DNA of 64,000 bases from DASUAS01 sp963756895 (GTDB lineage Bacteria > Actinomycetota > Acidimicrobiia > IMCC26256 > DASPTH01). Position numbers and translations under genes: made by a program. The notes under the pieces are model-generated. The model saw only the letters and a list, made by a program, of their open reading frames with translations, ran no database searches and was not told the DNA's origin. The stretch lies in contig CAVWPI010000011.1 in NCBI GenBank assembly GCA_963756895.1, forward strand, positions 310,001 to 374,000. The letters run 5' to 3'. This document shows positions 17,897-26,590 of this stretch, in pieces; the first letter of the stretch is position 1; the number at the start of each line of letters is the position of its first letter.

Positions 17897-19834
17897 GTGC
17901 CCAAGCAGCGTCGCAGCCTGATGATCGTCGTGGTCGTGGTCGCGGTCGTCGCTGCCTTCTTCGGCTTCCGCGCCCTCACCAAGGGCGACGATCCGCAGGA
18001 GATCTCGCTCGACCGGTACACGCGCGACGTCGCTGACGGCAAGGTCGCCACGGCAACCGTGCACGACAAGGACCACACCGTCACCGGTGAGCTGCAGGAC
18101 GGCACCGAGTACACGGTCAGCTACCCCTCGCAGTACACCGCCCGCCTCACGCAGGACCTCGTCGACGCGGGCGTCGACAAGCTCGACACCGACCACCAGA
18201 GCCAGAGCGCCTGGCTGAGCCTCCTCTATGGGCTGCTGCCGTTCGTGCTCCTCGCCCTGGTGCTCATGTGGGTTCTCGGGCAGGTCCAGGGCGGCGGCGG
18301 TCGCGTGATGGGCTTCGGCAAGGCGCGCACCAAGCAGCTCACCAAGGACTCGCCGAAAGTCACCTTCGCCGACGTCGCCGGGCTCGACGAGGCGGTGGAG
18401 GAGCTCGAGGAGATCAAGGAGTTCCTCGAGTCGCCCGCGCGCTTCCAGCAGATGGGCGCGAAGATCCCGAAGGGCGTGCTGCTCTACGGCCCTCCCGGCA
18501 CGGGCAAGACGCTGCTGGCCAAAGCGGTCGCCGGCGAGGCCGGCGTGCCCTTCTTCTCGATCAGCGGCTCCGACTTCGTCGAGATGTTCGTGGGTGTGGG
18601 CGCGTCACGCGTGCGCGACCTGTTCGAGCAGGCGAAGGCTGCCGCGCCCGCGATCGTGTTCGTCGACGAGATCGACGCCGTCGGTCGTCACCGCGGCGCG
18701 GGCCTCGGCGGCGGGCACGACGAGCGCGAGCAGACCCTCAACCAGCTGCTCGTCGAGATGGACGGCTTCGACCAGACGCAGGGTGTGATCCTGCTCGCGT
18801 CCACCAACCGCCCCGACATCCTCGACCCCGCGCTGCTGCGCCCCGGCCGCTTCGACCGTCAGATCGTCGTCGACCGTCCCGACCTCGAAGGCCGCAAGGC
18901 GATCCTCGCGGTGCACGGTCGGGAGAAGCCGCTCGCGCCCGGTGTCGACCTCGACGTCATCGCCCGCCGCACGCCCGGCTTCACCGGCGCCGACCTCGCC
19001 AACCTGATGAACGAAGCGGCGCTCCTCTCGGCGCGCTTCCACCTCGAGCTGATCGGCCTGCCGCAGCTGGAGGAGGCGATCGACCGGGTGATGGCCGGGC
19101 CGGAGCGCCGCAGTCGCCTCATCTCCGAGCGCGAGAAGCGCGTCATCGCGTACCACGAGGGCGGGCACGCGTTGGTCGCGCACGCCCTGCCCAACACCGA
19201 CCCGGTGCACAAGATCTCGATCATCCCGCGCGGCCGCGCGCTCGGCTACACGCTCACGCTTCCCACCGAGGACAAGTTCCTCGTGACCCGCAGCGAGCTG
19301 GTCGACGAGCTCGCCATGCTGCTCGGTGGCCGTACGGCCGAGGAGCTGATCTTCACGGAGCCCACGACGGGCGCGCAGAACGACATCGATCGGGCCACCA
19401 CCATCGCCCGGCAGATGGTCACCGAGTTCGGCATGAGCGACTCGCTCGGTCCGATGCGCTTCGGTCACCCGCAGGGCGAGGTGTTCCTCGGGCGTGACTT
19501 CACCAGCACCCCCGACTACTCCGACGAGGTCGCGGCCGACATCGACGCCGAGGTGCGCGCGCTCATCGACCGCGCGCACTCGGCGGCGCGGCAGGTGCTC
19601 GACGACAACCGCGACGTGCTCGACAACCTGGCGCGTGAGCTCATCCGGAACGAGACGCTCGAAGCCGAGCGCGTGCAGGAGCTCTTCGCCGACGTCCGCA
19701 TGTGGGACGCCGAGAACGGCGGTGCGCAGCGCGCGAGCATGCGTCCCGAAGGCTCCCCGCCCGCGCCCAGTCGCAACAACGCCGCCGCCGCGACGCAGTC
19801 CGACTCCACCCGCCGCCCCGGAGGCCACGCGTGA
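17897..19834 (+). CDS. ftsH: ATP-dependent zinc metalloprotease FtsH
   Basis: FtsH is a hexameric membrane AAA+ protease that degrades misfolded membrane and short-lived proteins. Two transmembrane helices (residues ~8-24 and ~112-132) flank a periplasmic domain. Then come Walker A GPPGTGKT, Walker B VFVDEID, the second region of homology around LLRPGRFDRQI, and the zinc site HEGGH. GTG 17897 lies behind CCGGAGGGG. The C-terminal tail is low-complexity and polar. At ~645 residues it is normal length and unbroken. Its TGA overlaps folE. Confidence 0.95.
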   Translation: MPKQRRSLMIVVVVVAVVAAFFGFRALTKGDDPQEISLDRYTRDVADGKVATATVHDKDHTVTGELQDGTEYTVSYPSQYTARLTQDLVDAGVDKLDTDHQSQSAWLSLLYGLLPFVLLALVLMWVLGQVQGGGGRVMGFGKARTKQLTKDSPKVTFADVAGLDEAVEELEEIKEFLESPARFQQMGAKIPKGVLLYGPPGTGKTLLAKAVAGEAGVPFFSISGSDFVEMFVGVGASRVRDLFEQAKAAAPAIVFVDEIDAVGRHRGAGLGGGHDEREQTLNQLLVEMDGFDQTQGVILLASTNRPDILDPALLRPGRFDRQIVVDRPDLEGRKAILAVHGREKPLAPGVDLDVIARRTPGFTGADLANLMNEAALLSARFHLELIGLPQLEEAIDRVMAGPERRSRLISEREKRVIAYHEGGHALVAHALPNTDPVHKISIIPRGRALGYTLTLPTEDKFLVTRSELVDELAMLLGGRTAEELIFTEPTTGAQNDIDRATTIARQMVTEFGMSDSLGPMRFGHPQGEVFLGRDFTSTPDYSDEVAADIDAEVRALIDRAHSAARQVLDDNRDVLDNLARELIRNETLEAERVQELFADVRMWDAENGGAQRASMRPEGSPPAPSRNNAAAATQSDSTRRPGGHA

Positions 19835-20475
19835 CCGACACCAGCCCGCTGCAACCGGTGCCCGACGCCGCACCGGACGGTGGGCCGGGGATCTCGCCCA
19901 TCGACATCGAGCGGGTCGAGCGCGCCGTTCGCGAGATCCTCGAGGCCATCGGCGAGGATCCCGACCGCGACGGACTCGTCCGCACGCCGGCACGCATCGC
20001 GCACATGTACGAGGAGATCTTCGCCGGCCTGCACGAGGATCCCTCGCACCACCTCACGGTCACCTTCGAAGCCGACCACGACGAGATGGTGATGGTGCGC
20101 GACATCCCCGTGCACAGTCTCTGTGAACATCATCTGGTTCCGTTCGCGGGACGCGCGCACGTCGCGTACATCCCCGGTGCCGACGGTCGCATCACCGGGC
20201 TCTCCAAGATCGCGCGCCTCGTCGACGGCTTCGCCAAGCGCCCCCAGGTGCAGGAGCGCCTCACCACCCAGATCGCCGACGCGCTGGTCGACGTCCTCGA
20301 TCCCGCCGGCGCGCTGGTGATGATCGAGGCCGAGCACTTCTGCATGTCGATGCGGGGCGTGAAGAAGCCCGGCTCGCTCACGATCACGTCGGCGGTGCGG
20401 GGCATGTTCAAGAGCAACGCCGCCACCCGGGCCGAGGCCATGAGCCTCATCACCTACCCCGGCAACCGGCTCTAA
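19831..20475 (+). CDS. folE: GTP cyclohydrolase I
   Basis: FolE converts GTP to dihydroneopterin triphosphate, the first step of folate synthesis. Diagnostic blocks are SLCEHHLVPFAGRAHVAYIP, LSKIARLVD, KRPQVQERLT and the second zinc cysteine in EHFCMSMRG. GTG 19831 overlaps the ftsH stop. The length of 214 residues is typical. A small 7-bp hairpin (20500-20515) lies between folE and folP. Confidence 0.95.
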   Translation: MTDTSPLQPVPDAAPDGGPGISPIDIERVERAVREILEAIGEDPDRDGLVRTPARIAHMYEEIFAGLHEDPSHHLTVTFEADHDEMVMVRDIPVHSLCEHHLVPFAGRAHVAYIPGADGRITGLSKIARLVDGFAKRPQVQERLTTQIADALVDVLDPAGALVMIEAEHFCMSMRGVKKPGSLTITSAVRGMFKSNAATRAEAMSLITYPGNRL

Positions 20476-20537
20476 ATCTACAAATCGGACAGAAGTGACG
20501 GTCCCGCCCGGGACCAGGCCCCGATATCCTGCCCGCA

Positions 20538-21377
20538 ATGTTCGCCTGGTCGGAGGTCTGTGGGGAGCGGCCCGCCGTGATGGGCATCGTCAACGTCACG
20601 CCCGACTCGTTCTCCGACGGCGGGCGGTTCCTCGACCCCGACGCCGCCATCGCCCACGGCCTCGCGCTGGTCGAGGAGGGCGCCGATCTCCTCGACGTCG
20701 GCGGCGAATCCACCCGCCCGGGTGCCGAGCCGGTCGGGGAGGACGAGGAGCTGCGCCGGGTGCTCCCCGTCGTCGAAGGTCTCGCGGCTGTGGGCGTACC
20801 GGTGAGCATCGACACCAGCAAGGCGGCGGTGGCGGCCGCCGCCCTCGCCGCGGGCGCGACCGTCGTCAACGACGTCGCCGCCGGTGCCGATCCGGAGATG
20901 TTCGCAGTGGTCGCCGCCGCGAGCGCCGGGCTCGTGGTGATGCACATGCAGGGCGAGCCGCGCACGATGCAACACGACCCGCACTACGACGACGTCGTCG
21001 TCGAAGTCGGCGACTTCCTGCTCGATCGCCTCGCCGCGGCGCGAGGCGCCGGCATCCCGACCGCGGCGTTGTGCGCCGATCCCGGTCTCGGGTTCGGCAA
21101 GACCGTTGCGCACAACGTGGCGTTGCTGACGCGGTTGGGCGACCTGGTCGGTCGCGTCGACGTGCCGGTGCTGGTCGGACCGTCACGCAAGTCGTTCATC
21201 GCGCGTCTGATCGGCGACGACCGCGTCGAGACGCTCGATGACGGCACGCTCGCCACCGCGGTGTGGGCCGTCGACCAGGGCGCGCGGATCGTGCGCGTGC
21301 ACGACGCTGCGGCTGCGGCCGACGCGCTCCGGCTGCTCGCAGTGATGGACACCCTCGATGCGGAGGCCGTGGCGTGA
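20538..21377 (+). CDS. folP: Dihydropteroate synthase
   Basis: FolP condenses 6-hydroxymethyl-dihydropterin diphosphate with p-aminobenzoate and is the sulfonamide target. Visible motifs are MGIVNVTPDSFSDGG, LLDVGGESTRPGAEP, VSIDTSKAAV, the Mg/pterin site ADPGLGFGKT and the phosphate-binding GPSRKSFI. At 279 residues it is complete. Its TGA overlaps the GTG of the next gene. Confidence 0.95.
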   Translation: MFAWSEVCGERPAVMGIVNVTPDSFSDGGRFLDPDAAIAHGLALVEEGADLLDVGGESTRPGAEPVGEDEELRRVLPVVEGLAAVGVPVSIDTSKAAVAAAALAAGATVVNDVAAGADPEMFAVVAAASAGLVVMHMQGEPRTMQHDPHYDDVVVEVGDFLLDRLAAARGAGIPTAALCADPGLGFGKTVAHNVALLTRLGDLVGRVDVPVLVGPSRKSFIARLIGDDRVETLDDGTLATAVWAVDQGARIVRVHDAAAAADALRLLAVMDTLDAEAVA

Positions 21378-21916
21378 AGGGACGTTGGGCCCAGGGCCTC
21401 GAGCCGCGCGCGTTCTGCTGGATCATCAAGGACCGGTTGGCCGCGTCGGAGCGTCCGGGTGGGTTCGCCCGCAACCATCGCAAGGTGCGCCGACAGGAGG
21501 AGCTGATCTGGCTCATCGGCCACGGCTTCACGCACATCCTGTCGATGCTCGACTCGCCCCACAACCTCCACGCCTACGACGAGGCGGGGATTCCCCACGC
21601 CCACGTGCCCATCGGGCGCCACGACGAGTGGCCCGACACGCTGCCGCGCCTCTACGCCACGCTCGGCGCGTGGCTGGCGAACCCGCAGGAGCATGTGCTC
21701 ATCCACCACGAGGAGTTCGGCGACCGCCTGCTCGGTGTCCTCGCCGGGTACCTGCTCTACGCGGGGCTCGTCACCGAGGGACCGCACGCGACCGTCGTCA
21801 TCGAGAAGATCACCGGCCGCCAGCTCGGCTCGGTGGCGCGCGAGATCGTCGCGGTCACCGTCGACGAGGGCATCGTCGCTCGCGCCGGCCGACCGAGCGG
21901 TCCGGCCCGGAGCTGA
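21374..21916 (+). CDS. Dual-specificity-phosphatase-like protein lacking the catalytic cysteine
   Basis: A 180-residue protein lying within the folate operon between folP and folB. Its core follows the dual-specificity phosphatase pattern: LIWLIGHGFTHILSMLDSP, then AGIPHAHVPIGRHDEWP, then VLIHHEEFGDRLLGVLAGYL. The P-loop H-C-x5-R has become HHEEFGDR, so the nucleophilic Cys is His and the protein should not be a Cys-phosphatase. It may be a pseudophosphatase that binds a phospho-ligand. Operon position and four-base overlap suggest co-translation with folP. The family link is by pattern only. Confidence 0.7.
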   Translation: MKGRWAQGLEPRAFCWIIKDRLAASERPGGFARNHRKVRRQEELIWLIGHGFTHILSMLDSPHNLHAYDEAGIPHAHVPIGRHDEWPDTLPRLYATLGAWLANPQEHVLIHHEEFGDRLLGVLAGYLLYAGLVTEGPHATVVIEKITGRQLGSVAREIVAVTVDEGIVARAGRPSGPARS

Positions 21917-21918
21917 CC

Positions 21919-22269
21919 ATGGGAACCATCGTCATCAAGGGACTGCGCGAGCTCGGTGTGCACGGCGTGCTGCCGGAGGAGCAGACGCGCCCGCAACCGT
22001 TCGAGGTCGACGTGGAGCTCACCGTCGACCTGCAGCGCGCCGGCGACAGCGACTCGCTCGACGACACCGTCGACTACTCGGCGGTGGCGGAGGCCGTCAG
22101 TCGGGTGGTCACGTCGGAGCGCTACTACCTGCTCGAGCGCCTGGCCACGCGCATCGGCGAGGTGTGCAGCGTCGACGAGCGCGTCACCGGTGTCGCGGTG
22201 ACCGTGCGCAAGCTGCACCCGCCGGTGCGGGCGATGGTCGACCACGTCGCGGTTCGCATCGAGCAGTGA
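21919..22269 (+). CDS. folB: Dihydroneopterin aldolase
   Basis: FolB cleaves dihydroneopterin to 6-hydroxymethyl-dihydropterin. The 116-residue length and motifs are standard: IKGLRELGVHGVLPEEQTRPQ with the catalytic Glu, DDTVDYSAVAEAV, YYLLERLATRI, and VTVRKLHPPV with the active-site Lys. It starts 2 nt after the previous gene and overlaps folK by four bases. Confidence 0.94.
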   Translation: MGTIVIKGLRELGVHGVLPEEQTRPQPFEVDVELTVDLQRAGDSDSLDDTVDYSAVAEAVSRVVTSERYYLLERLATRIGEVCSVDERVTGVAVTVRKLHPPVRAMVDHVAVRIEQ

Positions 22270-22757
22270 CGGGCGCGCCGGATCGCCGTCGCGCCCATCT
22301 CGGGATCGGATCGAACCTCGGCGAACGCCTCGAACACCTGCAGCTCGCGGTCGACCACCTCGCGGCGGCCGACGGGGTGACGGTGGTGGCGGTGTCGCCG
22401 GTGTACGAGACGTCGCCGGTCGGTGGCCCAGAGCAGCCCGACTTCCTGAACGCGGTGGTCGCGGTCGACACGACCCTCACCGCGCGCGAGCTGCTGGAGC
22501 TCGCGCACCGCATCGAGGCCGCGGCCGATCGCGTGCGCACGGTCCACTGGGGACCGCGCACGCTCGATGTCGACCTCCTCCTCGTCGGTGACGAGCGCAT
22601 CGACGACCCCGATCTCGTGGTCCCACATCCACGGTTGACCGAGCGGGCCTTCGTGCTCGTGCCGCTGGCTGATCTCGATCCGGCCTGGCGGTCACGCGTC
22701 CCCGCCGACCGTGATGCGGTGCGCCCGACCCGTCTAGCATTGACGTCGCCCGAGTAG
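22266..22757 (+). CDS. folK: 2-amino-4-hydroxy-6-hydroxymethyldihydropteridine pyrophosphokinase
   Basis: FolK activates hydroxymethyl-dihydropterin for FolP. Present are LGIGSNLGERLEHLQ, VSPVYETSPVGGPEQPDFLN and the Mg-binding RTLDVDLLLVGDE, then PHPRLTERAFVL. The GTG start overlaps the folB TGA. It ends the folate operon, with a 45-bp gap before the DUF2520 gene. Confidence 0.94.
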   Translation: MTGAPDRRRAHLGIGSNLGERLEHLQLAVDHLAAADGVTVVAVSPVYETSPVGGPEQPDFLNAVVAVDTTLTARELLELAHRIEAAADRVRTVHWGPRTLDVDLLLVGDERIDDPDLVVPHPRLTERAFVLVPLADLDPAWRSRVPADRDAVRPTRLALTSPE

Positions 22758-22802
22758 ACCGGCACCCGTACCGGGGCTGGAACGAAGGGGCGAGGACGTT
22801 CT

Positions 22803-23678
22803 GTGGTGCACGACACTCGATCACCGGTCTTGCCGCCGGCCCCGCCGGGCTCGCTCGCGCTCGTCGGGCCCGGACGCGCGGGAACGACGCTGACCGTCGC
22901 GCTCGCCGCGCGGGGGTGGACACCGGTGGCGGTGGCCGGCCGGCGGATCGACGCCCCGTCGACCCTGGCTGCAGCCGAGCGCCTCGGTGCGCCGGCGGTT
23001 GCGGTCGCCGACGCCGGTCGTGAGGCCGATCTCGTGATCATCGCCACGCCCGACGCCGCCATCGCCGACGCCGCGGTGGCGCTCGCCGGCCGGCTGCGGA
23101 CGGGCGCCCTGGTCGTGCACCTGTCGGGCGCCTGCCCGCTCGGGGAGCTCGGCAAGCTGCAGGGGGAGCGGCCCGACGTCGAGACCGGCGCCCTCCACCC
23201 GCTCCAGTCGCTCCCGTCGGTCGACCTCGGTCTGGCCCGGCTCCCGGGGTCGTGGTGCGGGGTCGACGGCCCGCCCGCGGTCGAGCGCCTCGCGCTCTCG
23301 CTCGGCATGCGTCCGTTCCGAGTCGCCGCCAGCCAGCGCGCCCGATACCACGCGGCCGCGACCATCGCCTCCAACCACCTCGTCGCGTTGCTCGGTCAGG
23401 CCGTGCGCGTCGCTGACGCCGCGGGCGTACCTCCCGAGGCCCTGCTGCCGCTGGTGCGGGCCAGCGTCGACAACGTCGATGCACTGGGCGCTGCCGATGC
23501 GCTCACCGGTCCGGTGGCGCGGGGCGACGCCGACACCGTGGCTCGCCACCTCGCCACGTTGCCGTCCGACGAGCGAGCCGCGTACCGGGCGCTGGCGGCC
23601 GAGGCCCTCCGCCTCAGCGGCCGCGACGACACCGCGCTGCGCGAGGTCATCGGCGGGTCCCCGGAGAACACCGCGTGA
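22803..23678 (+). CDS. Rossmann-like / DUF2520 domain protein
   Basis: A 291-residue protein. The N-terminal Rossmann fold has LALVGPGRAGTTL and DLVIIATPDAAIADAA. The C-terminal helical DUF2520 domain has ALHPLQSLPS, ARYHAAATIASNHLVALLGQA and VDNVDALGAADALTGPVARGD. In actinobacteria this family regularly precedes panC, and its fold resembles ketopantoate reductase, so a pantothenate-related reductase role is plausible but unproven. The TGA overlaps the panC GTG. Confidence 0.85.
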   Translation: MVHDTRSPVLPPAPPGSLALVGPGRAGTTLTVALAARGWTPVAVAGRRIDAPSTLAAAERLGAPAVAVADAGREADLVIIATPDAAIADAAVALAGRLRTGALVVHLSGACPLGELGKLQGERPDVETGALHPLQSLPSVDLGLARLPGSWCGVDGPPAVERLALSLGMRPFRVAASQRARYHAAATIASNHLVALLGQAVRVADAAGVPPEALLPLVRASVDNVDALGAADALTGPVARGDADTVARHLATLPSDERAAYRALAAEALRLSGRDDTALREVIGGSPENTA

Positions 23679-24589
23679 TCACGCTCACCACGATCGCCGA
23701 CGTGCGTGCCGCGTGCGATGCCGCGCGGGCCGCAGGCGGGAGCGTCGGGTTCGTGCCGACCATGGGCTTCTTCCACGAGGGTCACCGGTCGCTCATGCGC
23801 GCGGCGCGTGCTGCCAACGACCTCGTCGTCGTGAGCCTCTTCGTGAACCCCACGCAGTTCGGTCCCAACGAAGACCTCGCTGCGTATCCGCGCGACCCCG
23901 CCGGCGACCGCGCCGTCACCGAGGCGGAGGGCGTCGACGTGCTCTTCACGCCGACGGTCGACGAGATGTACCCGGCCGGCGCGCGCACCACCGTGCACGT
24001 CGACGGGCTGACCGAACGCCTCTGTGGCGCGAGCCGCCCGGGTCATTTCGACGGCGTCACCACCGTCGTGGCGAAGCTGTTCTCGATCGTCGGTCCGGCG
24101 CGCGCGTACTTCGGCCGCAAGGACGCCCAGCAGCTCGCGGTGATCCGGCGCATGACCACCGACCTCGACCTGCCGGTCGAGGTGGTCGGCTGTCCGCTCG
24201 TGCGCGAGGTCGACGGCCTGGCCCTCTCGAGCCGCAACGTCTACCTCGACCCCGACGCCCGCCAAGCAGCCACCATCCTCTCCGGCGCGCTCTACATGGC
24301 GTCCGAGGCGGTCGTCCGCGGCCAGCGCGACGCCGGCGCGGTCCGGGAACTGGTGGTCGACACCGTCGCGCACGCGCCGCTGGTTCGCCTCGACTACGTC
24401 GAGGTGGTCGACGCCGCGACACTCGAACCGGTCGAGCGGATCGGGCCCGACACGCTGGTTGCACTGGCCGCGTTCGTGGGCAAGGCTCGCTTGATCGACA
24501 ACGTCACGATCACGTTCCCGGGCGGCGTCCCCTCGCCCGACCTGGGCGTGCTCACCGCATCGTCCGGCATGCAGGAGGCAGACCACTGA
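23675..24589 (+). CDS. panC: Pantothenate synthetase
   Basis: PanC ligates pantoate and beta-alanine using ATP. Motifs are VPTMGFFHEGHRSLM (HxGH), VSLFVNPTQFGPNEDL, KLFSIVGPARAYFGRKDAQQ (cut across by the catalytic groove) and ALSSRNVYL. At 304 residues with a GTG start overlapping the previous gene, it is complete. It is tightly coupled to panD, with ATG overlapping its TGA. Confidence 0.95.
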   Translation: MITLTTIADVRAACDAARAAGGSVGFVPTMGFFHEGHRSLMRAARAANDLVVVSLFVNPTQFGPNEDLAAYPRDPAGDRAVTEAEGVDVLFTPTVDEMYPAGARTTVHVDGLTERLCGASRPGHFDGVTTVVAKLFSIVGPARAYFGRKDAQQLAVIRRMTTDLDLPVEVVGCPLVREVDGLALSSRNVYLDPDARQAATILSGALYMASEAVVRGQRDAGAVRELVVDTVAHAPLVRLDYVEVVDAATLEPVERIGPDTLVALAAFVGKARLIDNVTITFPGGVPSPDLGVLTASSGMQEADH

Positions 24590-24957
24590 TGCAGCGGATC
24601 ATGATGAAGTCGAAGATCCACCGCGCGACCATCACCGGCGCCGATCTCAACTACATCGGGTCGATCACCCTCGACACGCGTCTCATGGAGCTCGCCGACA
24701 TCCGCGAGCACGAACAGGTGCATGTTCTCGACATCGACAACGGCGCGCGCTTCGAGACCTACGTGATCCCCGGCGGCCCCGGCGACGTGATCCTCAACGG
24801 TGCCGCGGCCCGCCTCGTCCACCCGGGCGACAAGGTCATCGTGATCACCTACGCGCAGTACGACGAAGCCGAGCTCGAGAAGCACGAGCCGCGCGTCGTG
24901 CACGTCGACGACCACAACCAGCCGACGGTGCAGTCCCTCCGCGAGGTCGCGCCGTAA
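24589..24957 (+). CDS. panD: Aspartate 1-decarboxylase proenzyme
   Basis: PanD makes beta-alanine from aspartate for PanC. The pyruvoyl cofactor arises by self-cleavage at Gly-Ser, here in NYIGSITLD (Ser25 if counted from the third Met). The active-site region ARFETYVI and NGAAARLVHPGDKVIVI are standard. The 122-residue length is slightly short of the longest actinobacterial forms but complete. Confidence 0.95.
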   Translation: MQRIMMKSKIHRATITGADLNYIGSITLDTRLMELADIREHEQVHVLDIDNGARFETYVIPGGPGDVILNGAAARLVHPGDKVIVITYAQYDEAELEKHEPRVVHVDDHNQPTVQSLREVAP

Positions 24958-24989
24958 CTCGGCGCGCCCACCCCGAGTCGTCGCTCCCC

Positions 24990-26570
24990 ATGGTCGAACC
25001 CGTCTCCGATCTCCTCGTGCTCGGCAGTGGTGTCGCCGGGCTCTCGGCTGCGGTGCGCGCCCGCCGTGAGGGCCTGTCGGTCACGGTGGTGACCAAGGGC
25101 GAGCTCGGTTGGTCGGCGACCCGGTACGCGCAGGGCGGTGTCGCCGCCGCCCTCGACTCCGTCGACGACTCGCCCGAGCTGCACGGCTCCGACACCCTCA
25201 CCGCCGGTGTCGGCCTCTGTGACACCGATGCGGTGCGCGTGCTCGCGAGCGAGGGTCCGGCGCGCGTGCGGGAGCTGGTCGCACTGGGCGCGCACTTCGA
25301 CCAGGCCACCGACCGCGACGACTTCGCCCGCACGCGTGAGGGTGGTCACTCCGTGGCCCGGGTCGTGCACGCGGGTGGCGATGCCACCGGCGCCGAGGTC
25401 GAACGGGCCCTGGTCGCCGCAGTCCAGGGATCGGGCGCCGACATCCGGGAGCGCTGGCTCGCCTCCGATCTCCTGATCGAGCACGACCGCGTCGTCGGCA
25501 TCGCCGCGCTCACTCCCGACGGGCCCGCCACGATCCGCGCCCGCCACGTCCTGGTGGCGACGGGCGGTGCCGGTCAGTGCTTCGCGGTCACCACCAATCC
25601 GGCGCTCTCCACCGGCGACGGCATCGCCATGGCAATGCGCGCCGGGGCCGCCGTCGCCGACCTCGAGTTCATGCAGTTCCACCCGACGGCACTGCACCAC
25701 CCGTCGATGCCGCGCCCGTTGCTGTCGGAGGCGCTCCGGGGCGAAGGTGCGATCCTGCGCGACGAGCAGGGCGTCGCGTTCATGCGCGGCGAGCACCCAC
25801 TCGCCGACCTCGCGCCGCGCGACGTGGTGGCCCGCGCCATCAGCCGACGCTGCGTCGATCGTGAGCTCGAGCACCTCTGGCTCGACGCCACCGCGATCGA
25901 CCACTTCCCCGAGCGGTTCCCGACCATCTGGGCGGCGTGCCTGGACGCCGGACTCGACCCGAGGCACGACTGGCTCCCGGTCGCGCCGGCCGCCCACTAC
26001 CTCTCCGGTGGCGTGTGCACCGACCTCGACGGCGCCTCCACGCTGTCGGGTCTGTGGGCCTGCGGCGAGGCCGCGTGCACGGGCGTGCACGGCGCCAACC
26101 GACTGGCATCGAACTCGCTGCTCGAAGGGTTGGTCTTCGCCGCGCGTGCGGTCGAGGCCATCAGCGGCGGGCGCGACGGCTTCCGCGCGACCGGCGTGCT
26201 CCGCAACATCGATGCGTCGGAGGCCGTGGTTCCGGCCACGGTGCGCACCGGTCGTGGTCCTGCGATCCGCGAGGAGCTGCAGCGCGTGATGACGCGCGAC
26301 GCCGGTGTCGTCCGCAGCGCGGCGAGCCTCGATCGCGCAGCCGACGTGCTCGCGGGGATGGCGCCCACCGACGTCGAGAGCGCCAACCTCCTGGCCGTGA
26401 GCACCGCGCTGGTGCGGGCCGCCATCGTCCGGCGGGAGTCGCGCGGCACGCACACCCGCTCCGACTACCCGGAGACGTCGAACGCGTTCCTCGGCCGGCT
26501 GGTGTTCACCGCCGGTCCTGCCCCCGAGTTCGTGCCGCTCCCCGCCAACGAACCGGAGCCGTCGCGATGA
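24990..26570 (+). CDS. nadB: L-aspartate oxidase
   Basis: NadB oxidises aspartate to iminoaspartate with FAD, the first step of de novo NAD synthesis. The FAD dinucleotide-binding site is LVLGSGVAGLSAA, followed by SATRYAQGGVAAAL, HVLVATGGAGQ, FMQFHPTAL and the C-terminal HGANRLASNSLLEGLVF. It is 526 residues and unbroken. No nadA lies in this window. The stop lies inside a 16-bp duplication shared with the nadC start. Confidence 0.94.
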   Translation: MVEPVSDLLVLGSGVAGLSAAVRARREGLSVTVVTKGELGWSATRYAQGGVAAALDSVDDSPELHGSDTLTAGVGLCDTDAVRVLASEGPARVRELVALGAHFDQATDRDDFARTREGGHSVARVVHAGGDATGAEVERALVAAVQGSGADIRERWLASDLLIEHDRVVGIAALTPDGPATIRARHVLVATGGAGQCFAVTTNPALSTGDGIAMAMRAGAAVADLEFMQFHPTALHHPSMPRPLLSEALRGEGAILRDEQGVAFMRGEHPLADLAPRDVVARAISRRCVDRELEHLWLDATAIDHFPERFPTIWAACLDAGLDPRHDWLPVAPAAHYLSGGVCTDLDGASTLSGLWACGEAACTGVHGANRLASNSLLEGLVFAARAVEAISGGRDGFRATGVLRNIDASEAVVPATVRTGRGPAIREELQRVMTRDAGVVRSAASLDRAADVLAGMAPTDVESANLLAVSTALVRAAIVRRESRGTHTRSDYPETSNAFLGRLVFTAGPAPEFVPLPANEPEPSR

Positions 26571-26590
26571 GCGGGCCGTCGCGATGAGCG
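26558..26590. repeat. 16-bp tandem duplication at the nadB/nadC junction
   Basis: The segment GCCGTCGCGATGAGCG occurs at 26558-26573 and again at 26575-26590, one base apart. Each copy contains ATGA. In the first copy the TGA ends nadB, and in the second the ATG starts nadC. A single ancestral ATGA overlap, as between neighbouring genes, would become this arrangement after one short duplication. Confidence 0.8.

Noticed and set aside
20500..20515. Terminator between folE and folP
   Set aside because: The stem is only 7 bp with a 2-base loop and no T-run; too weak to list as a separate feature.
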